From an uncultured Bacteroidia bacterium (GTDB taxonomy: Bacteria > Bacteroidota > Bacteroidia > Bacteroidales > Prolixibacteraceae), in the NCBI GenBank assembly GCA_903927965.1, contig CAIYPA010000298.1, forward strand, positions 1-35,865: DNA of 35,865 bases, given 5' to 3'. How positions within the stretch are numbered: the first letter of the stretch is position 1; every line of letters starts with the position of its first letter. Both the position numbers and the translations under genes were made by a program. The notes under the pieces were generated by a model, which searched no databases, was not told where the DNA came from, and saw nothing but the letters and a program-made list of their open reading frames with translations. Shown here piece by piece: positions 25,303 through 33,927 of this stretch.

Positions 25303-27956
25303 AAATATTTAAGGTGCAATTTCGACTTCATACCTGCAGGAAGCTGATAGGCGGTTTGGCCATTCGCCGCTCTTTCAATACCTTCTTTAAGTTCAACTTT
25401 TTCCCTACTGTCGAGGATCATTTCACAATCCATCCCATTCGGGATAGTGATTGAAATTGTCCGATCAGATTTTTTGCCGGTCATTTCAAACTGTATTGTT
25501 CCCTTTACAGTATGTGCAAGGACTCTTAGTTCTTCGAGATCACCCGGTTGAGGGGTGAGGGTGCATTTTTCAAATCCTGGTTTTACAGGTAGAATGCCCA
25601 ATATCCCATGATAGATCATGATTAGTGGTGCGACCGCACAATGGCTCCATTGATGACTTGAATCATGCTTTACCTCCCAATCCTCCTGAAGCGTGTTGTT
25701 CTCGATTACCGAATCCATTTTTCCCCAACGGTTTCTGAAATCATCAATGACGATCTGGATGGCTTTCCCTTTTGCAAGGGCCCAGTATCTCCAGATCGCA
25801 TTGCAAGGGTACGAAATGCCTAATTCTTTCGGACATTCAGAGATTATTTTAAGTGCATTGCCGCTGTTGCCACCCGGGCATTGGTCATATAAAATAGCTG
25901 TTGCCAGACTCCTGTCGCAATACCGGACTTCCTTTTCCTCCTCAACCCATGGAAGATTGCACACAAAGACTTTTTTCGCTGAATCCCAGTACTTTTCAAC
26001 ACACGATTTTTCAAGTTGAATACCAAAATCCGCTATTTCCTTGCTCCAATCATTGTTGCCAAATTGAATACAAAGTTTACTCAAGGCATGTTGGCACATT
26101 GCAGCAACATACAGATTCAATGCACATTGCTTATGCCGTTGTTTTTTAAAGGCAATATGGTCAACCCAAACTGAGGGCACTCCTAATCCATCAACAGGTA
26201 TCAGACCATCCTCTCCAAGTGATCTTTGCAAAAACTTAAAGAAAACAAGTAAACGGGGATAGGTCTCCTTCAGGGCATCAATTTTTCCGGTGTACAAAAA
26301 ATAATACCAGGACTCGAAACAAAAACCGACACTATGGTCAACAATCGGACCCCATCCGGTGAGTTGCATTTGTCGTTCAATTAATCGTGCAAGCCGGTCA
26401 AATGCCGGCCAACTGTCCATAAAAACACCATCAGTACCAAGACCCTGCCCGAAAGTATTGACAAACCTGGCAGGTAAGAGCGTGTCGCCAAATGAATAGT
26501 AAATTGCATGAAGCTGATGGCTACCATCACCACTGTATTGTTGCCTTTCGCGTGCCATCCCATCGACTATGGTATCGTGGGCACAGTTGTACAGCGTATT
26601 GACTGTAGCGTCTATTAAACGTTGCAGGATTTTGTCATTGGTAAAAATTTCAGGGGTATGTTTCCATGGAAACATCCTCCTTCTTACGGCAATATTTTTC
26701 AGGTGTATCGGACGATTGTAATTCCGGATATGGAATTGTATCCACCGATAACTTTCAAAATCAAAGGTTTCGAAGACATTTTCACCCTCTTTGCAGATGA
26801 ACCGCGTCCAGGAATTAAAATGAGAATTCAGAAATACCGGACCGCCTGGCTTATGGGCCTCATGTACAAGCATTTCAACAATTGTCCCTTCCGGAGCGTC
26901 AATTGTGAAAAGTGGCCAACCGACCATTTGTTCCTTACATTCAAAGGTCAGGACTACAGCCCAATCTTTCCTGGTTTCAATCTTCCATTCACCATCTTTA
27001 ATTTCTTCTGCCGGTTTTCCTGCCTCGAAATCAAAAGCATCCGGCGTAATTGATTCAAAATAGTCTTCAGCAGGCCGTTTCCAATCAATCCAGGCTGCCT
27101 CACGAAGTGTAAAACCACCAATGATTGTTTCTTTCATTAACGGGACAGAACGCTCGCGCAACGAACAAATATCCCTGTTGCCCGAAATCTCCCACAAATA
27201 TTCGGGTGTGCCATTGCATACGGATGGCTTATCTCCAAGTGAACCATATATTTTTGAAGTCAGCCATTTCTTGTCAGCAGTAAATCCAGGCAAATCCCAA
27301 CCAAATGGATATATGCGTGCATCAAACTCTTCCTGAAATGACCGCAGGAACCAACGTTTGTAATTACCAGGCCGCCAACTGCGGGCAAGGCATGATTGCC
27401 AGCTATTGTCAGATACGATTTGAGAAGCTGAACCATCAGGCAGCTCAATGTTAAGTTTAAATATGAGTCCCGGCTTGCCCATTGGAGATGTCCCATCCCC
27501 ATGGCCAAAATACAAGACAGTGCATGCGATCACATTTTCACCGGAAATAAGATAACCCGACAAGTCCAATGGGTCAGCCTCCATCCATCGCGGATCGCAC
27601 GGAGCCGGCCCCCATTGGACACGTTTTCCGTTAATTGTCAATTTATACCTGCTATCTGCCAGAATATACCCGGAAGCCTTTTTGGGGGCAACTCCCATAG
27701 TTATTGTTTTTCTGAAAAGTATAACGGTATTCGCCAAACATCTTTCCATAGGATACCAAATCCATCGGGCAGGAGATAAATCAATGGGATTTAGGATTGA
27801 ATGATTGTCGGGGGATAACGGACCCGGAACAGATAACTTTGATTTATCCCTGACATTCGGATTACTGGTCACCTTCTCTGAAAGTAAGACTCCTCCTCCT
27901 GAAAGAACCGATGTTTTAAGGAAATTTCTCCTGGAAAAATATTTGGAATTACTCAT
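25299..27956 (-). CDS. Alpha-L-rhamnosidase (GH78-like), Tat-exported
   Basis: This 885-residue protein has a twin-arginine signal (SRRNFLK, residues 8-14), so it should be folded before export. N-terminal beta-sandwich modules cover about residues 45-420. The (alpha/alpha)6 barrel follows with DGMARERQQYSGDG near residue 468, the position of the acidic catalytic motif in GH78, and later GWGPIVDHS and NNTLQEDWEVKHDSSHQWSH-like sequence. A C-terminal beta domain ends the protein. The role is cleavage of terminal alpha-L-rhamnose. It is the first gene of the block. No SusC/SusD pair is seen in this window. Confidence 0.82.
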   Translation of the reverse strand: MSNSKYFSRRNFLKTSVLSGGGVLLSEKVTSNPNVRDKSKLSVPGPLSPDNHSILNPIDLSPARWIWYPMERCLANTVILFRKTITMGVAPKKASGYILADSRYKLTINGKRVQWGPAPCDPRWMEADPLDLSGYLISGENVIACTVLYFGHGDGTSPMGKPGLIFKLNIELPDGSASQIVSDNSWQSCLARSWRPGNYKRWFLRSFQEEFDARIYPFGWDLPGFTADKKWLTSKIYGSLGDKPSVCNGTPEYLWEISGNRDICSLRERSVPLMKETIIGGFTLREAAWIDWKRPAEDYFESITPDAFDFEAGKPAEEIKDGEWKIETRKDWAVVLTFECKEQMVGWPLFTIDAPEGTIVEMLVHEAHKPGGPVFLNSHFNSWTRFICKEGENVFETFDFESYRWIQFHIRNYNRPIHLKNIAVRRRMFPWKHTPEIFTNDKILQRLIDATVNTLYNCAHDTIVDGMARERQQYSGDGSHQLHAIYYSFGDTLLPARFVNTFGQGLGTDGVFMDSWPAFDRLARLIERQMQLTGWGPIVDHSVGFCFESWYYFLYTGKIDALKETYPRLLVFFKFLQRSLGEDGLIPVDGLGVPSVWVDHIAFKKQRHKQCALNLYVAAMCQHALSKLCIQFGNNDWSKEIADFGIQLEKSCVEKYWDSAKKVFVCNLPWVEEEKEVRYCDRSLATAILYDQCPGGNSGNALKIISECPKELGISYPCNAIWRYWALAKGKAIQIVIDDFRNRWGKMDSVIENNTLQEDWEVKHDSSHQWSHCAVAPLIMIYHGILGILPVKPGFEKCTLTPQPGDLEELRVLAHTVKGTIQFEMTGKKSDRTISITIPNGMDCEMILDSREKVELKEGIERAANGQTAYQLPAGMKSKLHLKYL

Positions 27957-27999
27957 GGTTTAAATAATTCAATTGGTTTGTAGTATTTATTAGTTGTCG

Positions 28000-28031
28000 C
28001 AAATATAACCGATAAACAGCATTGCTTTCAG
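28000..28031 (-). promoter_or_regulatory. Promoter of the GH78 operon
   Basis: On the minus strand CTG (28031-28029), 21 bases, then TATATTTG (28007-28000). The -7 match is perfect and the -33 is one base off TTG. The predicted start lies about 37 bases upstream of the ATG at 27956. Confidence 0.55.
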
Positions 28032-28145
28032 ATATAATTAGGAATTTTAGGTTATTCTACAAACAATTTATGGAATCGACAGATCCACCAGGATTTACGA
28101 ATCTGTCAGATTTTTTATCAAATAGAAATAGGTTGGCGATTTTTC

Positions 28146-28178
28146 AAAAAAAAAGAACCGCCATTTCTGACGGTTCTT
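28146..28178 (-). terminator. Rho-independent terminator of tRNA-Pro
   Basis: On the minus strand AAGAACCG and CGGTTCTT form an 8-bp stem with a 10-base loop, followed by a run of T. It starts 4 bases past the tRNA 3' end. Confidence 0.8.
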
Positions 28179-28181
28179 ATG

Positions 28182-28256
28182 TCGGGGTACCAGGATTCGA
28201 ACCTGGGACCCCCTGGTCCCAAACCAGGTGCGCTAGCCGGGCTGCGCTACACCCCG
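28182..28256 (-). tRNA. tRNA-Pro (anticodon TGG)
   Basis: The minus strand gives a full cloverleaf. The acceptor stem is CGGGGTG with TACCCCG, and the anticodon stem CCTGG/CCAGG holds the loop TTTGGGA, so the anticodon is TGG. The T-arm contains GGTTCGAATCC. The discriminator is A and CCA is not encoded. The terminator follows at once. Confidence 0.93.
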
Positions 28257-28640
28257 AATTATTTTGACGTTTTAAGATCGTTCCCTCTTTTCTTCAGATA
28301 TTTTATCACTTTCAAAGTGATTCTTAAAAAGGGTCAAACCGTCTCCGTTTTGATGGGTACAAAAGTACTGTAAATATTGTAACCACCAAATTTATTATAA
28401 AAATATTCGACCCAAAATAATCGGTCAGTTTATTTTGAATATCGACACATACCAACTGTTTTTCACAAGTCAAATTTTTCGGGATGGATTGAAACATTCC
28501 TTTTATATTTTCGTTTATTATTATTACAAATAAGAGGATTAGTTTGGTTCAAAGCACAGATTCCTTGGCAGGTCGGGCAAAATCTTATCAGATTTAGGTT
28601 AAATATTTCTTATTCAAATTTAAAATTAAAAATAAACAAA
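28257..28640. other. Intergenic, no gene seen
   Basis: This AT-rich gap lies between tRNA-Pro and the lysozyme-like gene. I find no credible coding sequence. No clear TAnnTTTG promoter was found ahead of the ATG at 28641; the expected region contains only short A/T runs. Confidence 0.5.
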
Positions 28641-29153
28641 ATGGCAGAAGCAACATTATTGGTGCCTTTTATCCAAAAGTGGGAAGGCGGATGGGTTGAC
28701 GACCCGAATGACCATGGGGGAGCTACTATGAAAGGAATCACCCTGGCTACATTTGGTGCATTCTTAAAAAGCAAGGAACAACCTGCTCCCTCAAAAGATG
28801 ATTTAAGAAACATTAGTGAGGATGAATGGTCGGATGTATTCAAAACCCTTTACTGGGACAAATGGAAAGCAGACGAAATCGAAAACCAGTCGGTTGCAAA
28901 CATTCTGGTCGATTGGGTATGGGCGTCAGGCATCTGGGGGATAAAAATCCCTCAACGAATACTTCAAGTTGTGGATGATGGAATTGTTGGTGAAAAGACG
29001 ATCACCAAATTGAACAGTGTTGACCAGGCTTCACTTTTTGAGGACATACAAAAAGCAAGGCAAAAGTTCGTGACCGACATCGCCGAAAGAGATCCAAGTC
29101 AAAACAAGTTTATTAACGGTTGGCTTAACAGAATTAATGCATTTACTTTTTAA
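28641..29153 (+). CDS. GH108 lysozyme-like N-acetylmuramidase
   Basis: This 170-residue protein opens with EGGWVDDPNDHGGATMKGIT at about residues 15-34, the GH108 signature, with Glu15 as the catalytic acid. The C-terminal half holds the putative peptidoglycan-binding helices (RILQVVDDGIVGEKT). The family is best known from phage endolysins that cut the glycan backbone of peptidoglycan. No signal peptide is present, so export would need a holin or other route. A strong terminator follows. It lies alone between two tRNA genes with no other phage genes in view, so it is either a phage remnant or a domesticated lysin. Confidence 0.8.
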   Translation: MAEATLLVPFIQKWEGGWVDDPNDHGGATMKGITLATFGAFLKSKEQPAPSKDDLRNISEDEWSDVFKTLYWDKWKADEIENQSVANILVDWVWASGIWGIKIPQRILQVVDDGIVGEKTITKLNSVDQASLFEDIQKARQKFVTDIAERDPSQNKFINGWLNRINAFTF

Positions 29154-29203
29154 TAAACTCAATTAATCGGTTCATAAAATAACTGAAAACGTAAAATTAA
29201 AAG

Positions 29204-29234
29204 TGTCAAAAATTTCAAGTTTTGACATTTTTAT
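29204..29234 (+). terminator. Terminator after the GH108 gene
   Basis: TGTCAAAA and TTTTGACA form an 8-bp stem with an 8-base loop, followed by TTTTTAT. The hairpin separates the lysozyme gene from the 37-aa frame at 29263. Confidence 0.75.
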
Positions 29235-29262
29235 CCTTTTAAAAACGAATAGATTTTACAAC

Positions 29263-29376
29263 ATGAAAAAATCAAGTAATATCGAATTTAAAGCTACACT
29301 ATTGCTAATAGCAACAGTAGGCGTAATCGCACTCATGCTATATTGGATTGATCCGCGTCTTGTGTTGGGTTACTAA
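29263..29376 (+). CDS. Small membrane peptide of 37 residues
   Basis: ATG at 29263 opens a 37-codon frame: MKKSSNIEFK, a hydrophobic stretch of about 18 residues (residues 11-28), then a short tail ending VLGY. This is a single-pass membrane peptide by composition. It lies 110 bases after the GH108 gene, beyond a terminator. A holin-like role with the lysin is tempting but unproven; it may also be an unrelated small protein or chance. Confidence 0.45.
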   Translation: MKKSSNIEFKATLLLIATVGVIALMLYWIDPRLVLGY

Positions 29377-29471
29377 ATTTGATTTCTAATCTAGTTGAAA
29401 CTTTGAAAAAGACAATACGAACAATAATTTATTTATTTAAACCTGTAAAGTATTGATTTTGTGGATTTATT

Positions 29472-29560
<89 letters not shown>

Positions 29561-30329
29561 TAATTTTTAGTGGTGCAAATGTAGGAATCATTTTCACTTT
29601 GGCAAAAAAAAAGTCAAGAAAAACGATTATTCGGCAATTTAAAAATTAATTCTATATTTAAATTATTGATATACATTGAAATAAGTTGAAATATTTTTAA
29701 AATCTCATGAGATAGAATATTAATGCCAGCATAATTTTGGGCGGTTTATACCCAATAAATGATGGAAAACAATTTCAGACCTAAATCTAACAACCAGAAA
29801 ATAGTCAAATGAATAATAAGTGGTATAAAAAGAGGTCAGGTGAATTCAAAAAGGTTTCATTAACTTAGGCAAATCAAATGCATAGTTCAAAAATTTATTT
29901 CTTTGCATGTGTCTGTAAATCTAATATTTACAAAATTGGAAAGAAAAAACCTAAAAAAACAGGGTGGATTAGTTGGTAGATTGCCCAAACAAGATTAATT
30001 TAGTCGTATAATTACAAAGCGTTCTTTGCAACTCAGATATTCCGCATTAATTCATACGATTGGTAAACTCAACATTTCCTATTAAACGAGAAAGCTTTTG
30101 ACCGCTAAAACAGGCCTTACCCTTTGGGGAGTAGCATTTGCTGCCATTGGAAGTTTGATCAGTCAGGCACTCAAATCCTGTTTATCCGGGGTTTTACTCA
30201 AAGTGAATTAATGCGGTTTTTTGTGCCCAATTGTCTCGCAAAGGTCGCTAGGAAACGCAAAGGCTTGATAACCTTTTATTTTGCGATCTCTGTGGGCTTT
30301 GCGCGAAAATAGTCTTGCTCCTTTTTCGT
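29561..30329. other. Intergenic region with degenerate repeats
   Basis: No gene is supported in this 770-base gap. The part near 30095-30210 has a short open stretch reading LTAKTGLTLWGVAFAAIGSL, which may be a relic of a membrane protein. From 30235 to 30310 the plus strand carries repeated CGCAAAG-like words in both orientations, typical of Bacteroidetes intergenic repeats. I see no RNA gene or clear promoter. Confidence 0.45.
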
Positions 30330-31247
30330 TTACTTGACAGAAATATTGGATGAATCGTGGTGCTTGTGCCTTTTCTCCTTCGAGAAATAAAAATCGACCC
30401 GGCCAACAATCAACCCTCCAAAACCAACCTGGTTCACAATCACATCCTTGCCCGAAAGGTTTTTGATCAGATCGGGTTTCTGCAGAAATGTATGGGTATG
30501 GCCACCAATAATAAAATCGGTATGCAACGTTTTGGCAGCCAATATCTTATCGCTCACTTTTTCTTCCTTGTAAGAATACCCCAAGTGCGACAAGCAGACA
30601 ATCAGATCGGTATTGTGTTCTTCGAGCAGGATTTTCTCCATTTTTAAGGCCGTTTGCAAAGGATCGAGATAATGGGTATTCCCATAATTCTTCTCACCAA
30701 CAAGTCCTTGCAGCTCTACACCCAATCCATAGACCCCAACTTTTACGCCACCTTTTTTGAAGATCTTGCAAGGAACCGTCATTCCAGCCAGAATTGTATC
30801 CGAGAAATCGTAGTTGGCACAGAGAAACGGGAATCCTGCATATTTCAACTGACTTCTGATCCCTTCGAGCCCATTGTCAAATTCGTGGTTGCCAATGGTT
30901 GCGGCATCATAACCCATCATTGTCATGAGTTCAAAATCGAACTTCCCATTGAAAAAATTAAAATAAGGGGTTCCCTGGTAAATATCCCCGGCATCGAAAA
31001 GCAGCACATTTTTGGTTTCAGCCCGCACCTGACTGATCAAGGCAGCCCTTCTCGCCATTCCACCTTCACCGGCGTTGCGCGGCACATCCTTTTCGAAAGG
31101 ATCGATGTGAGAATGAAAGTCGTTGGTATGCAAGATGGTCAGTTTGACCAACTCATCCGCACCAAACACCGAAAGCGGTGTGCTTACAGCCAAAGTCCCG
31201 GCAGCACCTGCTCCAAGCAACCTCAAAAAATCCCTTCTATTTTGCAT
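30330..31247 (-). CDS. 5'-nucleotidase N-terminal metallophosphatase, Tat-exported
   Basis: This 305-residue protein is the metallophosphoesterase half of the UshA-type 5'-nucleotidase family. The start at 31247 is chosen because it opens a twin-arginine signal (MQNRRDFLRLLGAGAAG). All metal motifs are present: DFHSH, GDIYQG, GNHEFDNG, SHLG and GGHTHTF. It should act in the periplasm on nucleotides or other phosphoesters. The substrate-binding C-terminal domain is absent and instead encoded by the upstream gene, whose end overlaps this start by 11 bases. The two products probably form one enzyme. Confidence 0.88.
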   Translation of the reverse strand: MQNRRDFLRLLGAGAAGTLAVSTPLSVFGADELVKLTILHTNDFHSHIDPFEKDVPRNAGEGGMARRAALISQVRAETKNVLLFDAGDIYQGTPYFNFFNGKFDFELMTMMGYDAATIGNHEFDNGLEGIRSQLKYAGFPFLCANYDFSDTILAGMTVPCKIFKKGGVKVGVYGLGVELQGLVGEKNYGNTHYLDPLQTALKMEKILLEEHNTDLIVCLSHLGYSYKEEKVSDKILAAKTLHTDFIIGGHTHTFLQKPDLIKNLSGKDVIVNQVGFGGLIVGRVDFYFSKEKRHKHHDSSNISVK

Positions 31248-32037
31248 CGTAAACCCTCCCATCCAATTTAACGTCAATGGCAATCCCCTTGCGGCCCAAT
31301 TTGCGCAAGTGGTCAATAAACATATCCCTGAACCTTACTCCCGGAAGAATCCGTTCTTTAATATTTTTCAAAATTTCGCTTCCGTCTCCACCGCTGGCAA
31401 TGTAATCACTTGTCACCAACCAGTAGGTCTTTGCATCATCAAGTGGCTGTCCCTGTACCTCAGGATTTAAGGCTTTGTCATCCTTGATACCGAAACGGAC
31501 TCCTGAAACCCCTTCCCCACCACGTGAAGCCATATGATTGATAAAACCGCGCATTTCCTTACCGGTCATCTTTAAAAAAATGACCTCATTCTCGAATGGC
31601 ATCAGCTCGAACATGTTCTGAACCTTTACCTCCCCTTTCGGGATCGGGACGCGCAATCCACCCCTGTTGACCATAGCCACATCGATGTGCATACCAGGGT
31701 ATTTTTTCAAACAGACAGAATCGGACTCCATCCTGACAAGATCGGCGCAGAAATTGGTCAGCAAACTTTCAGGGCGCCCACCAAAAAGTGCTACCTTCGA
31801 ATTACATAACACTTCACCCATCTCTTTTGAAAGCTTCTCCCTGTAAGGTGCAATAATCGATTCCATTTTTGGGTCTGGTGTGACCTTCAATGTGGAATCG
31901 AGGTGGATATTCGTAAATTCAACCTTCGAGACTTTTAATGAATGACATCCGGGAAACGCACTAACGAGGATCAGCAGTAAGGTGATTGCGGGTAACCACC
32001 GCAAGGAACTTTTTTTTATTCCATTGATTAAAAACAT
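31237..32037 (-). CDS. 5'-nucleotidase C-terminal domain protein, exported
   Basis: This 266-residue protein has a hydrophobic leader (residues 10-25) ending in FPGCHS, a lipobox-like site, so it may be a lipoprotein. The rest matches the 5'-nucleotidase C-terminal domain: NFCADLVRMES, VAMVNRGGLRVPIPKG, FENEVIFLKMTG and TSDYIASGGDG. These residues form the substrate pocket in the fused enzymes. ATG at 32037 is preferred over an upstream start at 32127, which would put 30 extra residues ahead of the leader. Together with the overlapping metallophosphatase gene it makes a split 5'-nucleotidase. Confidence 0.85.
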   Translation of the reverse strand: MFLINGIKKSSLRWLPAITLLLILVSAFPGCHSLKVSKVEFTNIHLDSTLKVTPDPKMESIIAPYREKLSKEMGEVLCNSKVALFGGRPESLLTNFCADLVRMESDSVCLKKYPGMHIDVAMVNRGGLRVPIPKGEVKVQNMFELMPFENEVIFLKMTGKEMRGFINHMASRGGEGVSGVRFGIKDDKALNPEVQGQPLDDAKTYWLVTSDYIASGGDGSEILKNIKERILPGVRFRDMFIDHLRKLGRKGIAIDVKLDGRVYDAK

Positions 32038-32195
32038 GTTATAAAATATTAATTCTTTTATTTCGATGTAACCTAAGACCCGATCAAAATTGTGGATTTT
32101 AAAATCGAATCCTTTGTAAAGAAGCAAATGTTTGGGCAGATTACAAAAACATGAAAGATCATACTGTCGTTTTTTTGCAAAGTATTTTTATCCCG

Positions 32196-32230
32196 TTGAA
32201 GTGACGAATAACTGATTAGTTTTACATTTG
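32196..32230 (+). promoter_or_regulatory. Promoter of the LysM/amidase gene
   Basis: TTG (32196-32198), a 24-base spacer and TACATTTG (32223-32230). The spacer is one or two bases longer than usual. It lies 22 bases ahead of the TTG start codon. Confidence 0.5.
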
Positions 32231-32252
32231 TATCATATCAAAATTCATCGTT

Positions 32253-33296
32253 TTGAAAAGCAATATTGTATTTAACCGAAGGTATTATATTTCAATCATA
32301 TATCTATTTATTTCCATTTTTTCCTATTCCCAGGAACCAGATTCGTTGACCTTTACTGCAAAAAGCGGTGACAACATCTATCGGATCTTGCAAAATAATG
32401 GGTTGACTGATTCCCATTTTATTGAAGAGTTTATCAACCTAAACAAAAATAAGTTGGGCAAAGACAATGCCCTGATCATTGGGAGAAAGTATATACTTCC
32501 AAAATTAATTGAATCACAAACAGATACAATAGAAGTTCCGATACTTGATGTTCCCCAGGTAAGATTTATCACCGAACCACTTTTTGGAAGAGATGCAGAA
32601 CATGTTGACCTGATCGACCAAAAATTAAAAGGGGGTGTATTTTATCTTGTGAGTGGTCATGGCGGTCCCGATCCGGGTGCAATAGGGAAAATCGGTAAGA
32701 ACGTCCTTTGCGAAGATGAATATGCCTATGATGTCACCCTGAGGTTTGGAAGGGAGCTGCTCCGTCATGGGGCAAAAGTCTATTTTATCGTGCGCGATCC
32801 GTCCGATGGCATCAGAAATGAGCTTTACCTCAGGAACAACAAGGACGAGGTCTGCTACCCAAACTCTGAAATACCATTAAATCAGGTTGAAAGGCTGAAA
32901 CAACGAGTCGATGCGATTAATGTCCTCTACCGCAACGAACGTCAGGGAACCTACAAAAGATGCATTGAAATCCATGTTGACGCCAGGAACAATAAGAAGA
33001 ACATCGACTTGTTTTTCTATTTCAACGAAGGGAGCAAAAACGGGGAACGTCTGGCCAACACATTACGAACCACAGTTGAGCAAAAATATCAGCTTAAACA
33101 ACCGGGAAGGGGTTACACAGGTGACGTTTCATCACGTGACCTTTATATGCTCAAAAAGACAATCCCAACTGCAGTGTTTATCGAACTCGGAAACATCAAT
33201 CATGCCCGCGACCAGCAAAGGTTGATTTATGAAAACAACAGGCAGGCAATAGCCAAATGGTTGTGCGATGGTGTGATTGAAGATTTTGGAAAATAG
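32253..33296 (+). CDS. LysM / N-acetylmuramoyl-L-alanine amidase, secreted
   Basis: This 347-residue protein opens with TTG; no in-frame ATG is available before the signal peptide (about residues 1-27, YLFISIFSYSQ). A LysM domain (33-84, SGDNIYRILQNNG) binds peptidoglycan. The Amidase_3 domain follows with zinc ligands His136 (SGHGG), Glu154 or Glu156 (CEDEY) and His241 (EIHVDAR), and a catalytic Glu in FIELGN. It should cut the bond between muramic acid and the stem peptide, in cell separation or wall turnover. The TTG start suggests moderate expression. It stands alone, divergent from the 5'-nucleotidase pair. Confidence 0.88.
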   Translation: MKSNIVFNRRYYISIIYLFISIFSYSQEPDSLTFTAKSGDNIYRILQNNGLTDSHFIEEFINLNKNKLGKDNALIIGRKYILPKLIESQTDTIEVPILDVPQVRFITEPLFGRDAEHVDLIDQKLKGGVFYLVSGHGGPDPGAIGKIGKNVLCEDEYAYDVTLRFGRELLRHGAKVYFIVRDPSDGIRNELYLRNNKDEVCYPNSEIPLNQVERLKQRVDAINVLYRNERQGTYKRCIEIHVDARNNKKNIDLFFYFNEGSKNGERLANTLRTTVEQKYQLKQPGRGYTGDVSSRDLYMLKKTIPTAVFIELGNINHARDQQRLIYENNRQAIAKWLCDGVIEDFGK

Positions 33297-33322
33297 GGAA
33301 TATAAAATGTAAAATCAGAATA

Positions 33323-33345
33323 CCCCGGGATGCTTAATCCCGGGG
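33323..33345. terminator. Hairpin between convergent genes
   Basis: CCCCGGGAT and ATCCCGGGG form a perfect 9-bp stem with the loop GCTTA. It lacks a long T run, but sits between the amidase stop and the end of the opposite operon, so it likely serves both directions. Confidence 0.5.
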
Positions 33346-33389
33346 CACTCAAATCATTTCAATCACAATAGTTTACATCTTTTCTGTCA

Positions 33390-33899
33390 CTATTTAACTC
33401 TTTTAAATGTCAATTCTGCCAAAGGTTTATTGTTTTGTAACATTGTCAATACATAGGAGTCGGTAGATTTTATGACCATCTTGTATTTCAGGATAGCCTT
33501 TTCAGGATTGGAAATGTCCTGATAAGAGACCCCCTCGCAAGTACTTTTTGATGTAAACCAATATGCCCAGAGTGAAATTTCAGGGGATGATTCCCAAAGC
33601 ATTGCAAAAATGATCTTGTCATTTTTTTGATCATATCCCCACAATTCCTTGGTTGAACTGATAACTTTGCCCTTGGTGATATTCTTTATGGTGCCAACAA
33701 CACCTGATCCAAACGCTGTAAATTCATCAACCTGTACTGTATCTTTGCCCATTTGAGTCTGCCATGTTCCCAGAAATTGTTTCATCAACTCAACCTGGTT
33801 AAGTTTGTTTTGAGAAGTTTGTGCCTGAATAGGTTTAATAATGAGCGACATGTGTAAACCAATCATCATTGCGATAAAATATAATGTTTTCATGATCAT
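33390..33899 (-). CDS. Small secreted protein, DUF1579/lipocalin-like
   Basis: This 169-residue protein has a signal peptide (ending QAQT) and a compact domain starting at LNQVELMKQFLGTWQ. Matches to DUF1579-like or small lipocalin-like folds are suggested by the GTWQ start and repeating beta strands, but it is a weak call. It is the third gene of the gntR-slipin operon, 28 bases after slipin, and is presumably co-regulated by the GntR protein. Confidence 0.6.
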   Translation of the reverse strand: MIMKTLYFIAMMIGLHMSLIIKPIQAQTSQNKLNQVELMKQFLGTWQTQMGKDTVQVDEFTAFGSGVVGTIKNITKGKVISSTKELWGYDQKNDKIIFAMLWESSPEISLWAYWFTSKSTCEGVSYQDISNPEKAILKYKMVIKSTDSYVLTMLQNNKPLAELTFKRVK

Positions 33900-33927
33900 G
33901 ATTATTTGTTAATGGTAAAAACTAAAA

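Noticed and set aside
28078-28107. Plus-strand terminator hairpin (GACAGAT...ATCTGTC plus T run)
   Set aside because: The stem is only 7 bp with a 16-base loop and no plus-strand gene ends upstream, so it is probably chance.
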